From: Affinirhizobium straminoryzae
GTDB taxonomy: Bacteria; Pseudomonadota; Alphaproteobacteria; Rhizobiales; Rhizobiaceae
Length of the DNA stretch: 64,000 nucleotides
Assembly (NCBI RefSeq): GCF_007004135.1
Contig: NZ_VJMG01000010.1
Location: 1 to 64,000, forward strand
Direction: 5' to 3'
The translations under genes and the position numbers were made by a program. Positions 28,740 to 37,548 of the stretch are shown one piece after another (positions within the stretch are counted from its first letter, which is position 1; every line of letters begins with the position of its first letter). The notes beneath the pieces were generated by a model that did no database searches, was not told the origin of the DNA, and worked only from the letters and a program-made list of their open reading frames with translations.

Positions 28740-29534
28740 ATGGGACGGATGATTGACGCGCGGAAAGCCACGCAAACCGCCCCCTCGGAACACGAACCCG
28801 TGCTCGACCTTCGGGCGATGACCAATGCGCGCGTGGCGCTGGGACGCCACGGCTCAGGGCAGCCGACACGGGCGCAACTGTCCTTCCAGCTCGACCACGC
28901 CAGAGCCCGCGAAGCCGTCTGGCGCAGCGTCGATACGCAGGCGCTTGGCGAGCGGCTGAACCGTGCTGGCCTCTCCGTCATCAAGGTGGAAAGCCGGGCC
29001 GCCGATCGCAGCATCTATGTGCGTCGGCCCGATCTCGGCCGGCTGCTGACTCAGCAATCAGCGGATTGCCTCCATAAGGCAGCCGCAGACAGCACGTACG
29101 ATATCGCAATCGTCGTGGCGGACGGGCTGTCATCAAGCGCGGTCGATCTCAACGCGGTTCCGCTGATCGAGGCGCTCGTGCCGAAGCTTGCCTCTCTCGG
29201 CCTCGCAATTGCACCGGTCGTCCTGGCGAACCAGGCCCGCGTTGCACTCGGCGACCCCGTCGGCGAGGCGCTGGGCGTGCGGCTGACGATCCTCATGGTC
29301 GGCGAGCGCCCCGGGCTTTCGGCCGCAGACAGCCTCGGCGTCTACCTCACCTATGACCCGAAATCCGGCACCCCCGATTCCGCTCGCAACTGCATCTCCA
29401 ACATCCGCGAGGGCGGCATGGCCATCGGCGAGGCCGCAGACCTGATCACAGGCCTCATCCGCGACATGATCCAGACCCGGGTCAGCGGTGTCGCGTTGAA
29501 GGCTGCGACGAAGCAGCTGAGCGCAGCCGAATAG
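28740..29534 (+). CDS. eutC: Ethanolamine ammonia-lyase small subunit
   Basis: A 264-residue partner of EutB that completes the cobalamin-binding site. The conserved blocks RPDLGRLL, VVADGLSS and the C-terminal SARNCISNIREGG are present. Start at ATG 28740 directly after the eutB stop. Together the pair lets the cell use ethanolamine, for example from phosphatidylethanolamine, as a nitrogen or carbon source. Confidence 0.95.
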   Translation: MGRMIDARKATQTAPSEHEPVLDLRAMTNARVALGRHGSGQPTRAQLSFQLDHARAREAVWRSVDTQALGERLNRAGLSVIKVESRAADRSIYVRRPDLGRLLTQQSADCLHKAAADSTYDIAIVVADGLSSSAVDLNAVPLIEALVPKLASLGLAIAPVVLANQARVALGDPVGEALGVRLTILMVGERPGLSAADSLGVYLTYDPKSGTPDSARNCISNIREGGMAIGEAADLITGLIRDMIQTRVSGVALKAATKQLSAAE

Positions 29535-29566
29535 GTTCGGGGCAAGATCCCTACGCATAAACGGCA

Positions 29567-29595
29567 AATGCCCCACGCCGCGCGCGCGGGGCATT
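29567..29595. terminator. Hairpin between convergent eutC and Liv genes
   Basis: AATGCCCC (29567-29574) pairs exactly with GGGGCATT (29588-29595) around a GC-rich 13-base loop. It lies about 30 bases after eutC and 70 bases after the end of the leftward Liv-type operon, so it can serve both. Confidence 0.55.
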
Positions 29596-29664
29596 CCGAC
29601 GACGAGATGATCGGCGTCCGGGATGACCGGCCCGGCCGAACCGGACGCGACCGGGCGGCGCCCG

Positions 29665-30846
29665 TTACTTGCAGGGATCGGCAGGCGCCTCGTCATATTT
29701 TGTCCACTTGCCATCCTTGATCTCGATGACATAGCCGGGCAGTTCGGCGTCATGGCCGGCAAAGCAGATATTGTTGCCGAGAATGCCCGAGAAGGTCACG
29801 CCTTTCATCTGGTCGGCAACCGCCTGACGTTCGGCGGAAAGCTTCGACGGATCTCCGGTGACGCCGGCCTTTTCCATGATCTGCTTCATCAGGAACAGGG
29901 TGTCATAGGTCTGGGCATCCGAATGGTGGGCGCCGAGCTTGTGGATGCCGCGCTTTTCGGCCGCGGCCACGAAGGTGTCGTTGAAGGCCTGCGCGCGCGG
30001 GCTGAAGCCCTTCCAGAAGCTTGCTGCCATGATGACGCCCTCGCCTTCCGGCCCGAACAGTTCGACGACGTTCGGATCGGCGAAGATCTGCGAGCCGATG
30101 ATACGACCCTTGTAGCCCTGGCGGCGCAGCTCCTTGATGACCTTGGAGGCCGATTCCGGCAGCGCGGCAATGGCGACGATATCGGGATTGGCCTGCAGGA
30201 TCTGCGCTGCCTGGGCCGACATGTCGAAGCTCTTGTACTGGACCGGAATCGGCGGATCATACTTGATGCCGAGCTTGTCGAAGATCATCGGGTAGAGCTT
30301 GGTGCCGGACGCATTGGAGACGACTTCTTCGGAGATGTAGACGATGGCGGCCTTGTCCATCTTCACGCCATGCGCCTTCAGCGAATTCAGCATGCGCGTG
30401 AACTGCTTGGATTCGTCTTCCGTCAGACGCCAGGCATAATTGCGGTTATCGGTGAGCCCCGGCGTGGATGCCGAGTTCGGCATCATCAGAACCTTCAGGC
30501 GTTCGCCATCATTGAAGGCCACGGAAGCCTCGCCCGAGGAAAAGGGACCGAGAATGGCGAGCACGCCATCATCCTGGATCAGCTTGCGGGCACCGACAGA
30601 GGCCTGTTTCGGATCGGAGCCGGTATCGAAGCGCACCAGTTCCACCTTCTTGCCATTGATGCCGCCAGCGGCATTGATCTCGGCGACCGCGATATCGGCC
30701 GATACGACGGCCGGTTCGGCAACGCCCTTCAGCGTTCCCGACGTGGCGACGATATTGCCGATCTTGATCGTATTATCCGCCAGCGCAGAACCGGCCAGCA
30801 GGGCCGGCAGCGCAACAGTGGCAAGGAAACGAAACCCGACTTTCAT
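29665..30846 (-). CDS. Liv-type ABC importer, binding protein
   Basis: Start at ATG 30846, giving 393 residues with a Sec signal peptide (LATVALPALLAGSALA, cleavage near residue 23). It has the type I periplasmic fold of LivJ-like proteins: TIKIGNIVATSG at the mature N-terminus, and the hinge regions AILGPFSSGE and KGRIIGSQIF. Homologues bind branched-chain amino acids but also amides, urea or aromatic acids. In this operon order (permeases first, binding protein last) and opposite a degradative cluster, an aromatic or amide substrate for that cluster is plausible. Confidence 0.9.
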   Translation of the reverse strand: MKVGFRFLATVALPALLAGSALADNTIKIGNIVATSGTLKGVAEPAVVSADIAVAEINAAGGINGKKVELVRFDTGSDPKQASVGARKLIQDDGVLAILGPFSSGEASVAFNDGERLKVLMMPNSASTPGLTDNRNYAWRLTEDESKQFTRMLNSLKAHGVKMDKAAIVYISEEVVSNASGTKLYPMIFDKLGIKYDPPIPVQYKSFDMSAQAAQILQANPDIVAIAALPESASKVIKELRRQGYKGRIIGSQIFADPNVVELFGPEGEGVIMAASFWKGFSPRAQAFNDTFVAAAEKRGIHKLGAHHSDAQTYDTLFLMKQIMEKAGVTGDPSKLSAERQAVADQMKGVTFSGILGNNICFAGHDAELPGYVIEIKDGKWTKYDEAPADPCK

Positions 30847-30892
30847 GGCACTCTCCTGATGATGATGGGGTGATCTTTGTTGGCTGGATCGG

Positions 30893-31630
30893 TCAAAGCG
30901 TCTGGATGGCGGCCGGGGCTGCCGCGTGGCCTCCGAGATAGGCGGCAGCAAGCGCGGGATCGCCCGCAAGCGCCTCGGCTGTATCGGCCAGCACCACGCG
31001 TCCGAGTTCGAGCACATAGCCACGGCTGGCGGTTTCCAGCGCCATGGCCGTGTTCTGCTCGACCAGAAGAATGCTGATGCCGCCGCGATTGAGCTCGCGG
31101 ATCAGCTCGAACAGGTTGTTGACGAACAGAGGCGAGAGACCGAGCGAGGGCTCGTCCAGCATGATCAGACGCGGGCGGCTGACCAGGGCGCGACCGATCG
31201 CCAGCATCTGCTGCTCACCGCCCGAAAGCACGCTTGCCTTCATGTCGCGCCGTTCGGCGAGATTGGGAAAACGGTCATAGACCTCCTTCAGGTCACGCAT
31301 CCAGTCGCCATCGCTGCGCAGATAGGCGCCCATCATGAGGTTCTCATGGACGGTCATCGAGACGAAGATCTGCCGTCCTTCCGGCACCAGCATCATGCCG
31401 CGACGCACCCGGTCGGCGGGCGAGGCATGGGTGAGGTCCTCGCCTGCGAAGCGGATCGAACCGTCGGCTGCGCGCACCGCGCCCTGCAGTGCGCGCAGCA
31501 GGGAGGTCTTGCCCGCCCCGTTGGCGCCAAGCACGGTGACGATCTCACCTTCGGCCAGATCGAGATCGACCGACCGCACGGCATGGGTGCGTCCGTAGCG
31601 TACATCAAGACCGCGAACTTCAAGCAACAT
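30893..31630 (-). CDS. Liv-type ABC importer, ATPase (LivF type)
   Basis: Start at ATG 31630, giving 245 residues. Walker A is GANGAGKTS, the signature LSGGEQQMLAIGRALV and Walker B LIMLDEPSLGLSP, as in LivF. It overlaps the LivG-type gene by 11 bases. Confidence 0.93.
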   Translation of the reverse strand: MLLEVRGLDVRYGRTHAVRSVDLDLAEGEIVTVLGANGAGKTSLLRALQGAVRAADGSIRFAGEDLTHASPADRVRRGMMLVPEGRQIFVSMTVHENLMMGAYLRSDGDWMRDLKEVYDRFPNLAERRDMKASVLSGGEQQMLAIGRALVSRPRLIMLDEPSLGLSPLFVNNLFELIRELNRGGISILLVEQNTAMALETASRGYVLELGRVVLADTAEALAGDPALAAAYLGGHAAAPAAIQTL

Positions 31631-32426
31631 GGGCAGCTCCTTGCCTGTCCTTTGACGCATGGCGCGGCCCGAGATAGGCCTCCAGCACCAGCGGATTGTC
31701 CTGAACCGTGGCTGTCGGCCCGTCATAGATCTTGCGGCCGAAGTTCAGCACGACGGCATCGTCGCAGAGCCGCCGGACAAGGCCCATGTCGTGCTCGACG
31801 ACAAGCAGCGTGACACCGGTCTCGCTGATGCGCTTGAGGAAGGCCGTCAGGTTGTCGGTCTCGGCCGCATTGAGACCGGCCGCCGGTTCGTCCAGCAACA
31901 GCAGCTTCGGACGTGCCGCAAGCGCCCTGACGACCTCGATCTTCTTGCGCACGCCGTATGGCAGGGTGGCGACGACCTCGCCCGGATAGGTGGGAAGGTC
32001 CATGTCGGCCAGCAATTGTTCCGCCTCCCGATGCCAGGCGGAGCGACCGAACAGCGACAGCGGCTTCAGCATGTCCAGAATGCCACCGGCACGCGCCTGC
32101 TGGCCGAGCATCACGTTCTCCACCACGGAGAGATGCGGCATCAGCCGGATATTCTGGAAACTGCGGGCGACGCCGAGACCAATGCGCTTGCGCGACGGGA
32201 TGCCCTGGATCGCCCGGGATTCGAGCAGGATCTCGCCCTCGTTCGGCTGGTAGAAACCGGAAATCAGGTTGAAGATCGTTGTCTTGCCGGCCCCGTTCGG
32301 GCCGATCAGCGCCATGCGGGCACCGGCCGGCACATCAAAACTGACATCGGTGATCACCGAAAGCCCGCCGAAGCGCTTGGAGACATTGCGCAGGCTCAGA
32401 ATGTTGCGGTCCGTGGTCTGCGTCAT
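31620..32426 (-). CDS. Liv-type ABC importer, ATPase (LivG type)
   Basis: A 268-residue ATPase. Walker A is GPNGAGKTT, the signature region reads TLPYGVRKKIEVVRALA (the LSYG-type variation common to LivG), and Walker B is LLLLDEPAAGLN. The last stretch is the C-terminal tail of branched-chain transporters. It forms a heterodimer with the LivF-type ATPase and overlaps the LivM-type gene by four bases. Confidence 0.93.
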   Translation of the reverse strand: MTQTTDRNILSLRNVSKRFGGLSVITDVSFDVPAGARMALIGPNGAGKTTIFNLISGFYQPNEGEILLESRAIQGIPSRKRIGLGVARSFQNIRLMPHLSVVENVMLGQQARAGGILDMLKPLSLFGRSAWHREAEQLLADMDLPTYPGEVVATLPYGVRKKIEVVRALAARPKLLLLDEPAAGLNAAETDNLTAFLKRISETGVTLLVVEHDMGLVRRLCDDAVVLNFGRKIYDGPTATVQDNPLVLEAYLGPRHASKDRQGAAHVA

Positions 32427-33352
32427 GCCGAGGCCTCCTCTACGGTCGCGCTGGCAGGATGACGGCCGGGCTTCAGTCTTTCGATCAGCGTGCGCGTGAT
32501 AAGGCCTTCGGAACGGTACATCATCATCAGCACGGTCAGCACGCCCAGGATGACGAAGCGCCAGCTTTCATCGGGTGGAGAAAGGGCTCCCTGAATGCCG
32601 AACAAGCCGGCCAAGGCACCCTTCACCTGCGGCAGCACGGCCCGCAGCACTTCCGGCAGCAGCGTGAAGAAGGCCGCACCGAACAGGGGCCCGAGCGCCG
32701 ACTGCGTGCCGCCGAGCAGGACATAGAGCAGAACATAGATGGAGAGGGAGGCGTTGAAGCTCTGGATCTCGACAAAGCTGAAGGTGTGGGCATAGAGCGC
32801 TCCGGCGAGCCCGGCAAGCGCGCCGCCGATGGCAAAGGCTGCCACGCGAACCCCGCGGATCGACACGCCGAGCAGATCCGTCACCACATCGTCGTCATGA
32901 CAGGCCCGCATCGTCAGCCCGAACCGCGTCGCCATCAGATAGAAGACAAAGAGTGTCACAAGGATCGCGGCGATGATGGGCACGGGATAGTCGAGATATT
33001 CTGGAACGGAGAGCCCCATGGCACCGCCCAGTTCGGACGTGTTGAGGATCGCCCCTGCTACCACCTCAGCGAAGGCGAAGGTGGCGAGAACGAGATAGAC
33101 GCCCCTGGTGCGCAGCAGCGGAAAGGCAATTGCCATGCTGACGACACCGCCGACCGCCATGGCGGCCGGAATGGTGGCCCAGGCGGACTGCCCCGCAACA
33201 GCCGACAGAAAGGCAGCCGTGTAGGCGCCGAGCGCCTGAAAGCCTGCGCCTCCCAGATTGAGCTGACCCGTCGCGACCGGCAGAAAGATCGCATAGGCCA
33301 TGATGACGTTGATCGAGAGGATCGTCAGGATCCCTGTCCAGTAACCGCTCAT
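32423..33352 (-). CDS. Liv-type ABC importer, permease (LivM type)
   Basis: Start taken at ATG 33352; a TTG two codons upstream (33358) is also open. About 309 residues with eight to ten hydrophobic helices. The helix/loop block YTAAFLSAVAGQ and the cytoplasmic loop MRACHDDDVVTDLLGVSIRGV are LivM features. It is paired with the LivH-type permease, two bases away. Confidence 0.92.
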   Translation of the reverse strand: MSGYWTGILTILSINVIMAYAIFLPVATGQLNLGGAGFQALGAYTAAFLSAVAGQSAWATIPAAMAVGGVVSMAIAFPLLRTRGVYLVLATFAFAEVVAGAILNTSELGGAMGLSVPEYLDYPVPIIAAILVTLFVFYLMATRFGLTMRACHDDDVVTDLLGVSIRGVRVAAFAIGGALAGLAGALYAHTFSFVEIQSFNASLSIYVLLYVLLGGTQSALGPLFGAAFFTLLPEVLRAVLPQVKGALAGLFGIQGALSPPDESWRFVILGVLTVLMMMYRSEGLITRTLIERLKPGRHPASATVEEASA

Positions 33353-33354
33353 GG

Positions 33355-34272
33355 TCAAAGCTTTCCCTTGCCGATGGAATGGTGGCCGAGCAGGCCCTGC
33401 GGACGCACGAAAAGCGCAATCAGCAACAGGCCCCAGACGGCGACCTGCACGGTGTCGGCGCCGAAGAAATGGATCGTCAGCATTTCGGCGATCCCGATGA
33501 TCAGGCCGCCCAGAACCGCACCCCAGATCGAGCCGAGTCCGCCGATCACCATGCCGGCAATCGCCTTGGAACCGATATCCTCGCCCATGGTCGGCGAAAC
33601 CTCGCCATAGTTGATCGCAAAGAGAATGCCGGCGAGACCGCAGAGAACGCCGGTCAGCGTGAAGATGACGGGCACGAGGCGGCGCGAATCCACACCGAGA
33701 ATGTTGGCGGCATCGGGATTTTCGGCGATGGCACGCAGCCCGCGGCCGATGCGGCTATGCTTGAGGACCCAGTTCAGCCCGGCAACAAGAAGCAGCGCGA
33801 GCAGCAGGCTGACCAGCTGCGGCACCCTGAGAAACAGGCCACCGACGGTGATCGTATTGTCCCAGTCGAAGGCAGCGATCCGCTGCGCTTCCGTGCCGTA
33901 GCCGATCCGCATCAGGTTCTCGATGATCAGCAGAAAGCCGAGAGAACTCACGAGCGGGATCGCATGCTCGGTCGCATCGCCATATTTCGTCTTCATGTAG
34001 CGAAAGGTGAAGCGCTCCACGACCAGCGAGGCACAGATTGTTACGACAATCGCAAACAACAGAGCCATGGGCCAGGGAAACGGGGGCGTATGGACCAGCG
34101 GAAGCCCCCACTTCGTCAGCGCCCATGCGCCCATGCCCGACAGCATGAACAGCGTGGGAATGGTGAAGTTCAGAAAATTCAGGACGCCGATGGTCAGCGT
34201 AAAGGCCACGGCAACCGTGACATAAACGCTCCCCAGCATGACGCCGTTCAGCAACTGCTGCAGCAACAACAT
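33355..34272 (-). CDS. Liv-type ABC importer, permease (LivH type)
   Basis: A 305-residue permease and first gene of the leftward Liv operon. It begins QQLLNGVMLGSVYVTVAVAF, the LivH N-terminus, and has the loop GRGLRAIAENPDAANILGVD that contacts the ATPase. Its promoter region carries a perfect TTTGTATACAAA palindrome only about 16 bases upstream of the start codon, so binding there should block expression. Confidence 0.93.
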   Translation of the reverse strand: MLLLQQLLNGVMLGSVYVTVAVAFTLTIGVLNFLNFTIPTLFMLSGMGAWALTKWGLPLVHTPPFPWPMALLFAIVVTICASLVVERFTFRYMKTKYGDATEHAIPLVSSLGFLLIIENLMRIGYGTEAQRIAAFDWDNTITVGGLFLRVPQLVSLLLALLLVAGLNWVLKHSRIGRGLRAIAENPDAANILGVDSRRLVPVIFTLTGVLCGLAGILFAINYGEVSPTMGEDIGSKAIAGMVIGGLGSIWGAVLGGLIIGIAEMLTIHFFGADTVQVAVWGLLLIALFVRPQGLLGHHSIGKGKL

Positions 34273-34287
34273 TGGATTTCCCGCAAT

Positions 34288-34299
34288 TTTGTATACAAA
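34288..34299. promoter_or_regulatory. GntR-type operator, perfect palindrome (Liv side)
   Basis: TTTGTATACAAA is exactly self-complementary and matches the FadR/FCD-group GntR consensus (TNGTNNNACNA). It sits just upstream of the LivH-type start. The regulator is likely the FCD-type GntR protein encoded inside the divergent cluster at 37545-38261. Confidence 0.55.
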
Positions 34300-34559
34300 T
34301 ATCGTCCGAAAGCAAAAGGTCGATCACCGGAATCGCCGCGCCTCGACACGGAGGCGGGAAAGTCGGCGACAACATCAGCAACGGACGATCGCGGGAAAAC
34401 CCTCCAGAATATAAGATTTCAACGCTTTCGTTCCCACTTTGAGCACCTTCTGGCGCTTCGTTTGTTCACTCTCCATGCGCAGCCCTCATAGAGCCAACCC
34501 ATGGGAGTCATTGAAAATCGCGACATTTTCAAGTTTGTCTCTTTAAATGTCGTGACATG

Positions 34560-34569
34560 TTGTACACAA
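34560..34569. promoter_or_regulatory. GntR-type operator, imperfect copy (monooxygenase side)
   Basis: TTGTACACAA differs by one base from the core TTGTATACAA found at 34289-34298. It lies about 55 bases before the flavin monooxygenase start. A shared sequence on both sides supports joint control. Confidence 0.45.
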
Positions 34570-34622
34570 TGAGTTAGCACTTGACCCTTGTCAAGGAAAA
34601 CATTGGCGGAGACACATTGGTA

Positions 34623-35831
34623 ATGAAGGCGTACGAGCATCGCGTTCTCATCGTCGGAGCCGGGCCGGTGGGCCTGGTTGCGGCCTGCTGCCTGTCGCAG
34701 GCCGGGATTCCCGTAACCATTGTCGAGACAAGTCGCGACCTGCCGCGCGACCTGCGTGCATCGACCTTTCATCCCCCGACACTCGACATGCTCGATCGCT
34801 TCGGTGTGACCGGAACCCTTGTGGAACGGGGGCTTGTCTGCCCGACATGGCAGTTCCGCGATCGCCAGGAAGGCGTGATCGCCACCTTCGATCTCGGCGT
34901 TCTCGCCGGCGAAACACGCCATCCGTATCGCCTGCAATGCGAGCAGTGGAAGCTTTCGGAGGAACTGCGCAAGCTGATCGATGCGGACGACCAGATCGAA
35001 ATCCGCTATGGCGCAAAGGCCGTGACCGTCACCCAGGACGAGGCACGGGTCACGCTGACGATCGAGAATATGGAGGACGGATCACGCGAGGATTTGTCCG
35101 GACAATATCTCATCGCCTGCGACGGCGCCCACAGCGTGGTGCGCAAGGCGCTTGGCATCTCATTCGACGGCCTCACCATTCCGGAGATCTTCCTGTCCAT
35201 GTCGACCACCTTCCGGTTCGACGAGGCGATCGGGGACCTCGCGCCCATCGCCTACCTGACGGACCCGACGGAATGGGCCGTGCTTTTGCGGACGCCCAGC
35301 CTCTGGCGCGTGCTCCTGCCCACCGATCCCAGCCAGACCGACGAAGAGATCAAGGATCCCGACGTCATGGAGCGTCGCCTGCAGGCGCTCTGCCCGAAGG
35401 ACGGGCGCTACGACGTGGTGCATGCCACCGCCTATCGGGTTCACCAGCGCGTGGCCGCAACCTATGTCGCCAACCGTATCTTTCTGGCGGGTGATGCGGC
35501 GCACCTCAACAATCCGCTCGGCGGCATGGGCATGAATGGCGGCATTCATGATGCCGTGAACCTGTGCGACAAGCTAGTGGAGGTCTGGAACGGCAGAGCA
35601 TCGCTGGAGATCACCGAACGGTACGATCGGCAGCGGCGCAAGGTCGCGATCGAAACGGTGCAGGAGCAATCGCTCCGCAATCGCAAGATGATGGCGGAAA
35701 ACGACCCTGCGGCGCGCGCGGCCTATCACGACGAGCTTCGCCGCATCGTCGCGGATCACGCCCGGCACAAGGCCTATCTCATGCGCTCCTCGATGATCCA
35801 GTCGCTGCGTGACCTGGAAAACGTTGCCTGA
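34623..35831 (+). CDS. FAD-dependent aromatic-ring monooxygenase (PheA/TfdB-like)
   Basis: Start at ATG 34623 gives 402 residues, the size of group A flavin hydroxylases. The dinucleotide-binding GAGPVGLVAA is at residues 12-21, the DG motif is ACDGAHSVVRKAL, and the GD motif is FLAGDAAHLNNPLGGMGMNGG. Such enzymes use NAD(P)H and O2 to hydroxylate a phenol, a hydroxypyridine or another activated ring in the cytoplasm. It is the first gene of a long rightward catabolic cluster and divergent from a Liv importer that may supply its substrate. The substrate is not deducible: 6-hydroxynicotinate, phenols and salicylate-like acids are all possible. Confidence 0.88.
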   Translation: MKAYEHRVLIVGAGPVGLVAACCLSQAGIPVTIVETSRDLPRDLRASTFHPPTLDMLDRFGVTGTLVERGLVCPTWQFRDRQEGVIATFDLGVLAGETRHPYRLQCEQWKLSEELRKLIDADDQIEIRYGAKAVTVTQDEARVTLTIENMEDGSREDLSGQYLIACDGAHSVVRKALGISFDGLTIPEIFLSMSTTFRFDEAIGDLAPIAYLTDPTEWAVLLRTPSLWRVLLPTDPSQTDEEIKDPDVMERRLQALCPKDGRYDVVHATAYRVHQRVAATYVANRIFLAGDAAHLNNPLGGMGMNGGIHDAVNLCDKLVEVWNGRASLEITERYDRQRRKVAIETVQEQSLRNRKMMAENDPAARAAYHDELRRIVADHARHKAYLMRSSMIQSLRDLENVA

Positions 35832-35866
35832 CCTCAAGAACTTTCAGCATCAAGGAAAATTTCAAA

Positions 35867-36613
35867 ATGGTGGATAGTCTCGGCTACCGAAAGAAGTTTG
35901 GCGTGATTGCGCCTTCGACCAACACCTCCGTGCAACCGGAATTCGATTCCATGCGCCCGGTCGGCGTGACCAATCATTTCTCCCGCATCACCATTCCGGA
36001 TGATCCCGTCCATAGCGACGAGGACTTTCTGAAGCTGATCGACAATATCCGCGCGGCGATCATGCAATCGATCGACTCGCTGATGACCTGCAGCCCGGAC
36101 CATCTGGTGATGGGGATGTCGGCAGAAACCTTCTGGGATGGCCTCGATGGCTCCGTGCAGTTGCAGAAGCGGGTGGAAGCCCGCGCCGGCGTGAAGGTGA
36201 CGATGGGGTCGGATGCCTGCCAGGCCGCCCTCTCGAAATACGGCGATATCAAGCGGATCGGCGTGGTAACCCCCTACATGCCCGTTGGTGACCAGCAGGT
36301 GATCAAGTTTTTCACCGATTGCGGCTACGAGGTCGTGCATCTGAAGGGTCTGAAGTGCCAGAGCCCGATGCTGATTGCCCATGTCAGCGAACAGGAACTG
36401 CGTGACAGCATCAACGAGGTCAACGATCCCAGCGTCGAGGCCATCATCCAGGTCGGCACCAACCTCGCGATGGCGCGGGTTGCCGGCATTGCGGAGTTCT
36501 GGCTGGACAAGCCGGTGATCGCCATCAACACCGCGACCTACTGGTATGCGCTGCGCCAGAACGGCATCGAGGACAAGGTGCAGGGCTTTGGCTCGCTCCT
36601 GTCGCACCACTGA
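35867..36613 (+). CDS. Asp/Glu-racemase-superfamily protein lacking both active-site cysteines
   Basis: A 248-residue protein of the maleate isomerase/arylmalonate decarboxylase group. The N-terminal loop GVIAPSTNTSVQPEF and the C-terminal NTATYWYALR are typical. In maleate isomerase two Cys face each other. By my alignment to the paralogue at 42494-43240, the first Cys is Met84 here (motif MGMSAETFW) and the second is Gly197 (QVGTNLAMA). The MSAETFW motif is conserved among a set of rhizobial and other homologues annotated as decarboxylases. The chemistry must therefore differ, perhaps hydration, decarboxylation or lyase action without thiol catalysis. Confidence 0.83.
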   Translation: MVDSLGYRKKFGVIAPSTNTSVQPEFDSMRPVGVTNHFSRITIPDDPVHSDEDFLKLIDNIRAAIMQSIDSLMTCSPDHLVMGMSAETFWDGLDGSVQLQKRVEARAGVKVTMGSDACQAALSKYGDIKRIGVVTPYMPVGDQQVIKFFTDCGYEVVHLKGLKCQSPMLIAHVSEQELRDSINEVNDPSVEAIIQVGTNLAMARVAGIAEFWLDKPVIAINTATYWYALRQNGIEDKVQGFGSLLSHH

Positions 36614-36633
36614 AATCCGGGAGCGCCTTTTCC

Positions 36634-37548
36634 ATGAACTATGACTTCATCCCGATCAGCCAGCGCAAGCCGCTGAGATGGCCGAACGGCAAGCGCCTCG
36701 CGATCATCCTCACCACCAATTTCGAATACTGGGATGCGGTGCGCGACACGCCGAAGCCCTATTATCCCGGCGGCCCCAGCATCGTCGGCGGCGATCTGCC
36801 CGGCAATGTCTATGACAACGCCAACTATACCTGGCGCGAATATGGCCAGCGCGTCGGTGTCTGGCGCATGTTCGACATCTTCGATGCCGAAGGCGTGCCC
36901 TCCAGCTGCACCATCAATGCGAAAATGGCGCTGGAGCGGCCGCAGGTCGTACAGGCAGCCCTGGACCGCAAGTGGGAAATCGTAGCCCACAACTACGTGC
37001 AGACCGAGCTTCTGACCGACAATATGTTCGACGAGGATGCAGAGCGCGACGTTATCCGCTCGACGCTGAAGGTCTACGAGGAATTCTGCGGGTTCAAGGC
37101 GAAGGGCTGGCTGTCCAGTTCGCTGCGTTCGACGCTGAACACCATCGACATTCTGGCCGAGGAAGGGCTGATCTATATCTGCGACCTCCTGAACGACGAC
37201 CAGCCCTACATGGTGCAGACCCGCAGCGGCAAGCCGATGGTCTCCGTCTCCTACACGTCCGAAGTCAACGACTTCAGCTTCCTGCGCCAGGGTCTTGGTG
37301 CGGAAGGCGGGCTTCAGATGTTCAAGGAACAGTTCGACTGGCTCTATGCCGAAAGCGCCCATACCGGCAAGTTCATGAACATTGGCCTTCACCCGCACGT
37401 CATCGGCCAGCCGTACCGGATCCGCGCCCTGCGTGACTTCATCCGCTATGCCAAGCAGTTCGAGGACGTGTGGTTTGCCACGCGCGAGGAAATCGCGACC
37501 TGGTATATGCAGAACCACGAAAGCCACATCGAGACGGGACGGGCATGA
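36634..37548 (+). CDS. PuuE-type polysaccharide-deacetylase-fold hydrolase (allantoinase/imidase-like)
   Basis: A 304-residue NodB-fold protein of the group that holds PuuE allantoinase and, from memory, cyclic-imide hydrolases (imidases). The motifs are TTNFEYWDAV at the N-terminus, YTWREYGQRVGVWRM, and GLHPHVIGQPYRIRAL near the C-terminus, where His residues sit in the metal-free or metal-binding pocket. It hydrolyses C-N bonds in cyclic amides rather than sugar acetyls. It lies 20 bases after the racemase-fold gene and overlaps the following GntR gene (ATGA). With the downstream cysteine amidohydrolase and maleate-isomerase-like gene it fits a ring-opening step for a cyclic imide or ureide. 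Confidence 0.84.
   Translation: MNYDFIPISQRKPLRWPNGKRLAIILTTNFEYWDAVRDTPKPYYPGGPSIVGGDLPGNVYDNANYTWREYGQRVGVWRMFDIFDAEGVPSSCTINAKMALERPQVVQAALDRKWEIVAHNYVQTELLTDNMFDEDAERDVIRSTLKVYEEFCGFKAKGWLSSSLRSTLNTIDILAEEGLIYICDLLNDDQPYMVQTRSGKPMVSVSYTSEVNDFSFLRQGLGAEGGLQMFKEQFDWLYAESAHTGKFMNIGLHPHVIGQPYRIRALRDFIRYAKQFEDVWFATREEIATWYMQNHESHIETGRA

Larger units (their letters stand above)
34273..34622. promoter_or_regulatory. Divergent control region of the Liv operon and monooxygenase cluster
   Basis: 350 bases with no gene, between two divergent operons. It contains a perfect 12-base palindrome at 34288-34299 and a one-mismatch relative at 34560-34569, one near each start. A second small palindrome, ATGTC-GT-GACAT, lies at about 34547-34558. 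Sequence near 34460-34570 is AT-richer than the flanks. The layout suggests one GntR-type protein controlling import and degradation together. Confidence 0.5.
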
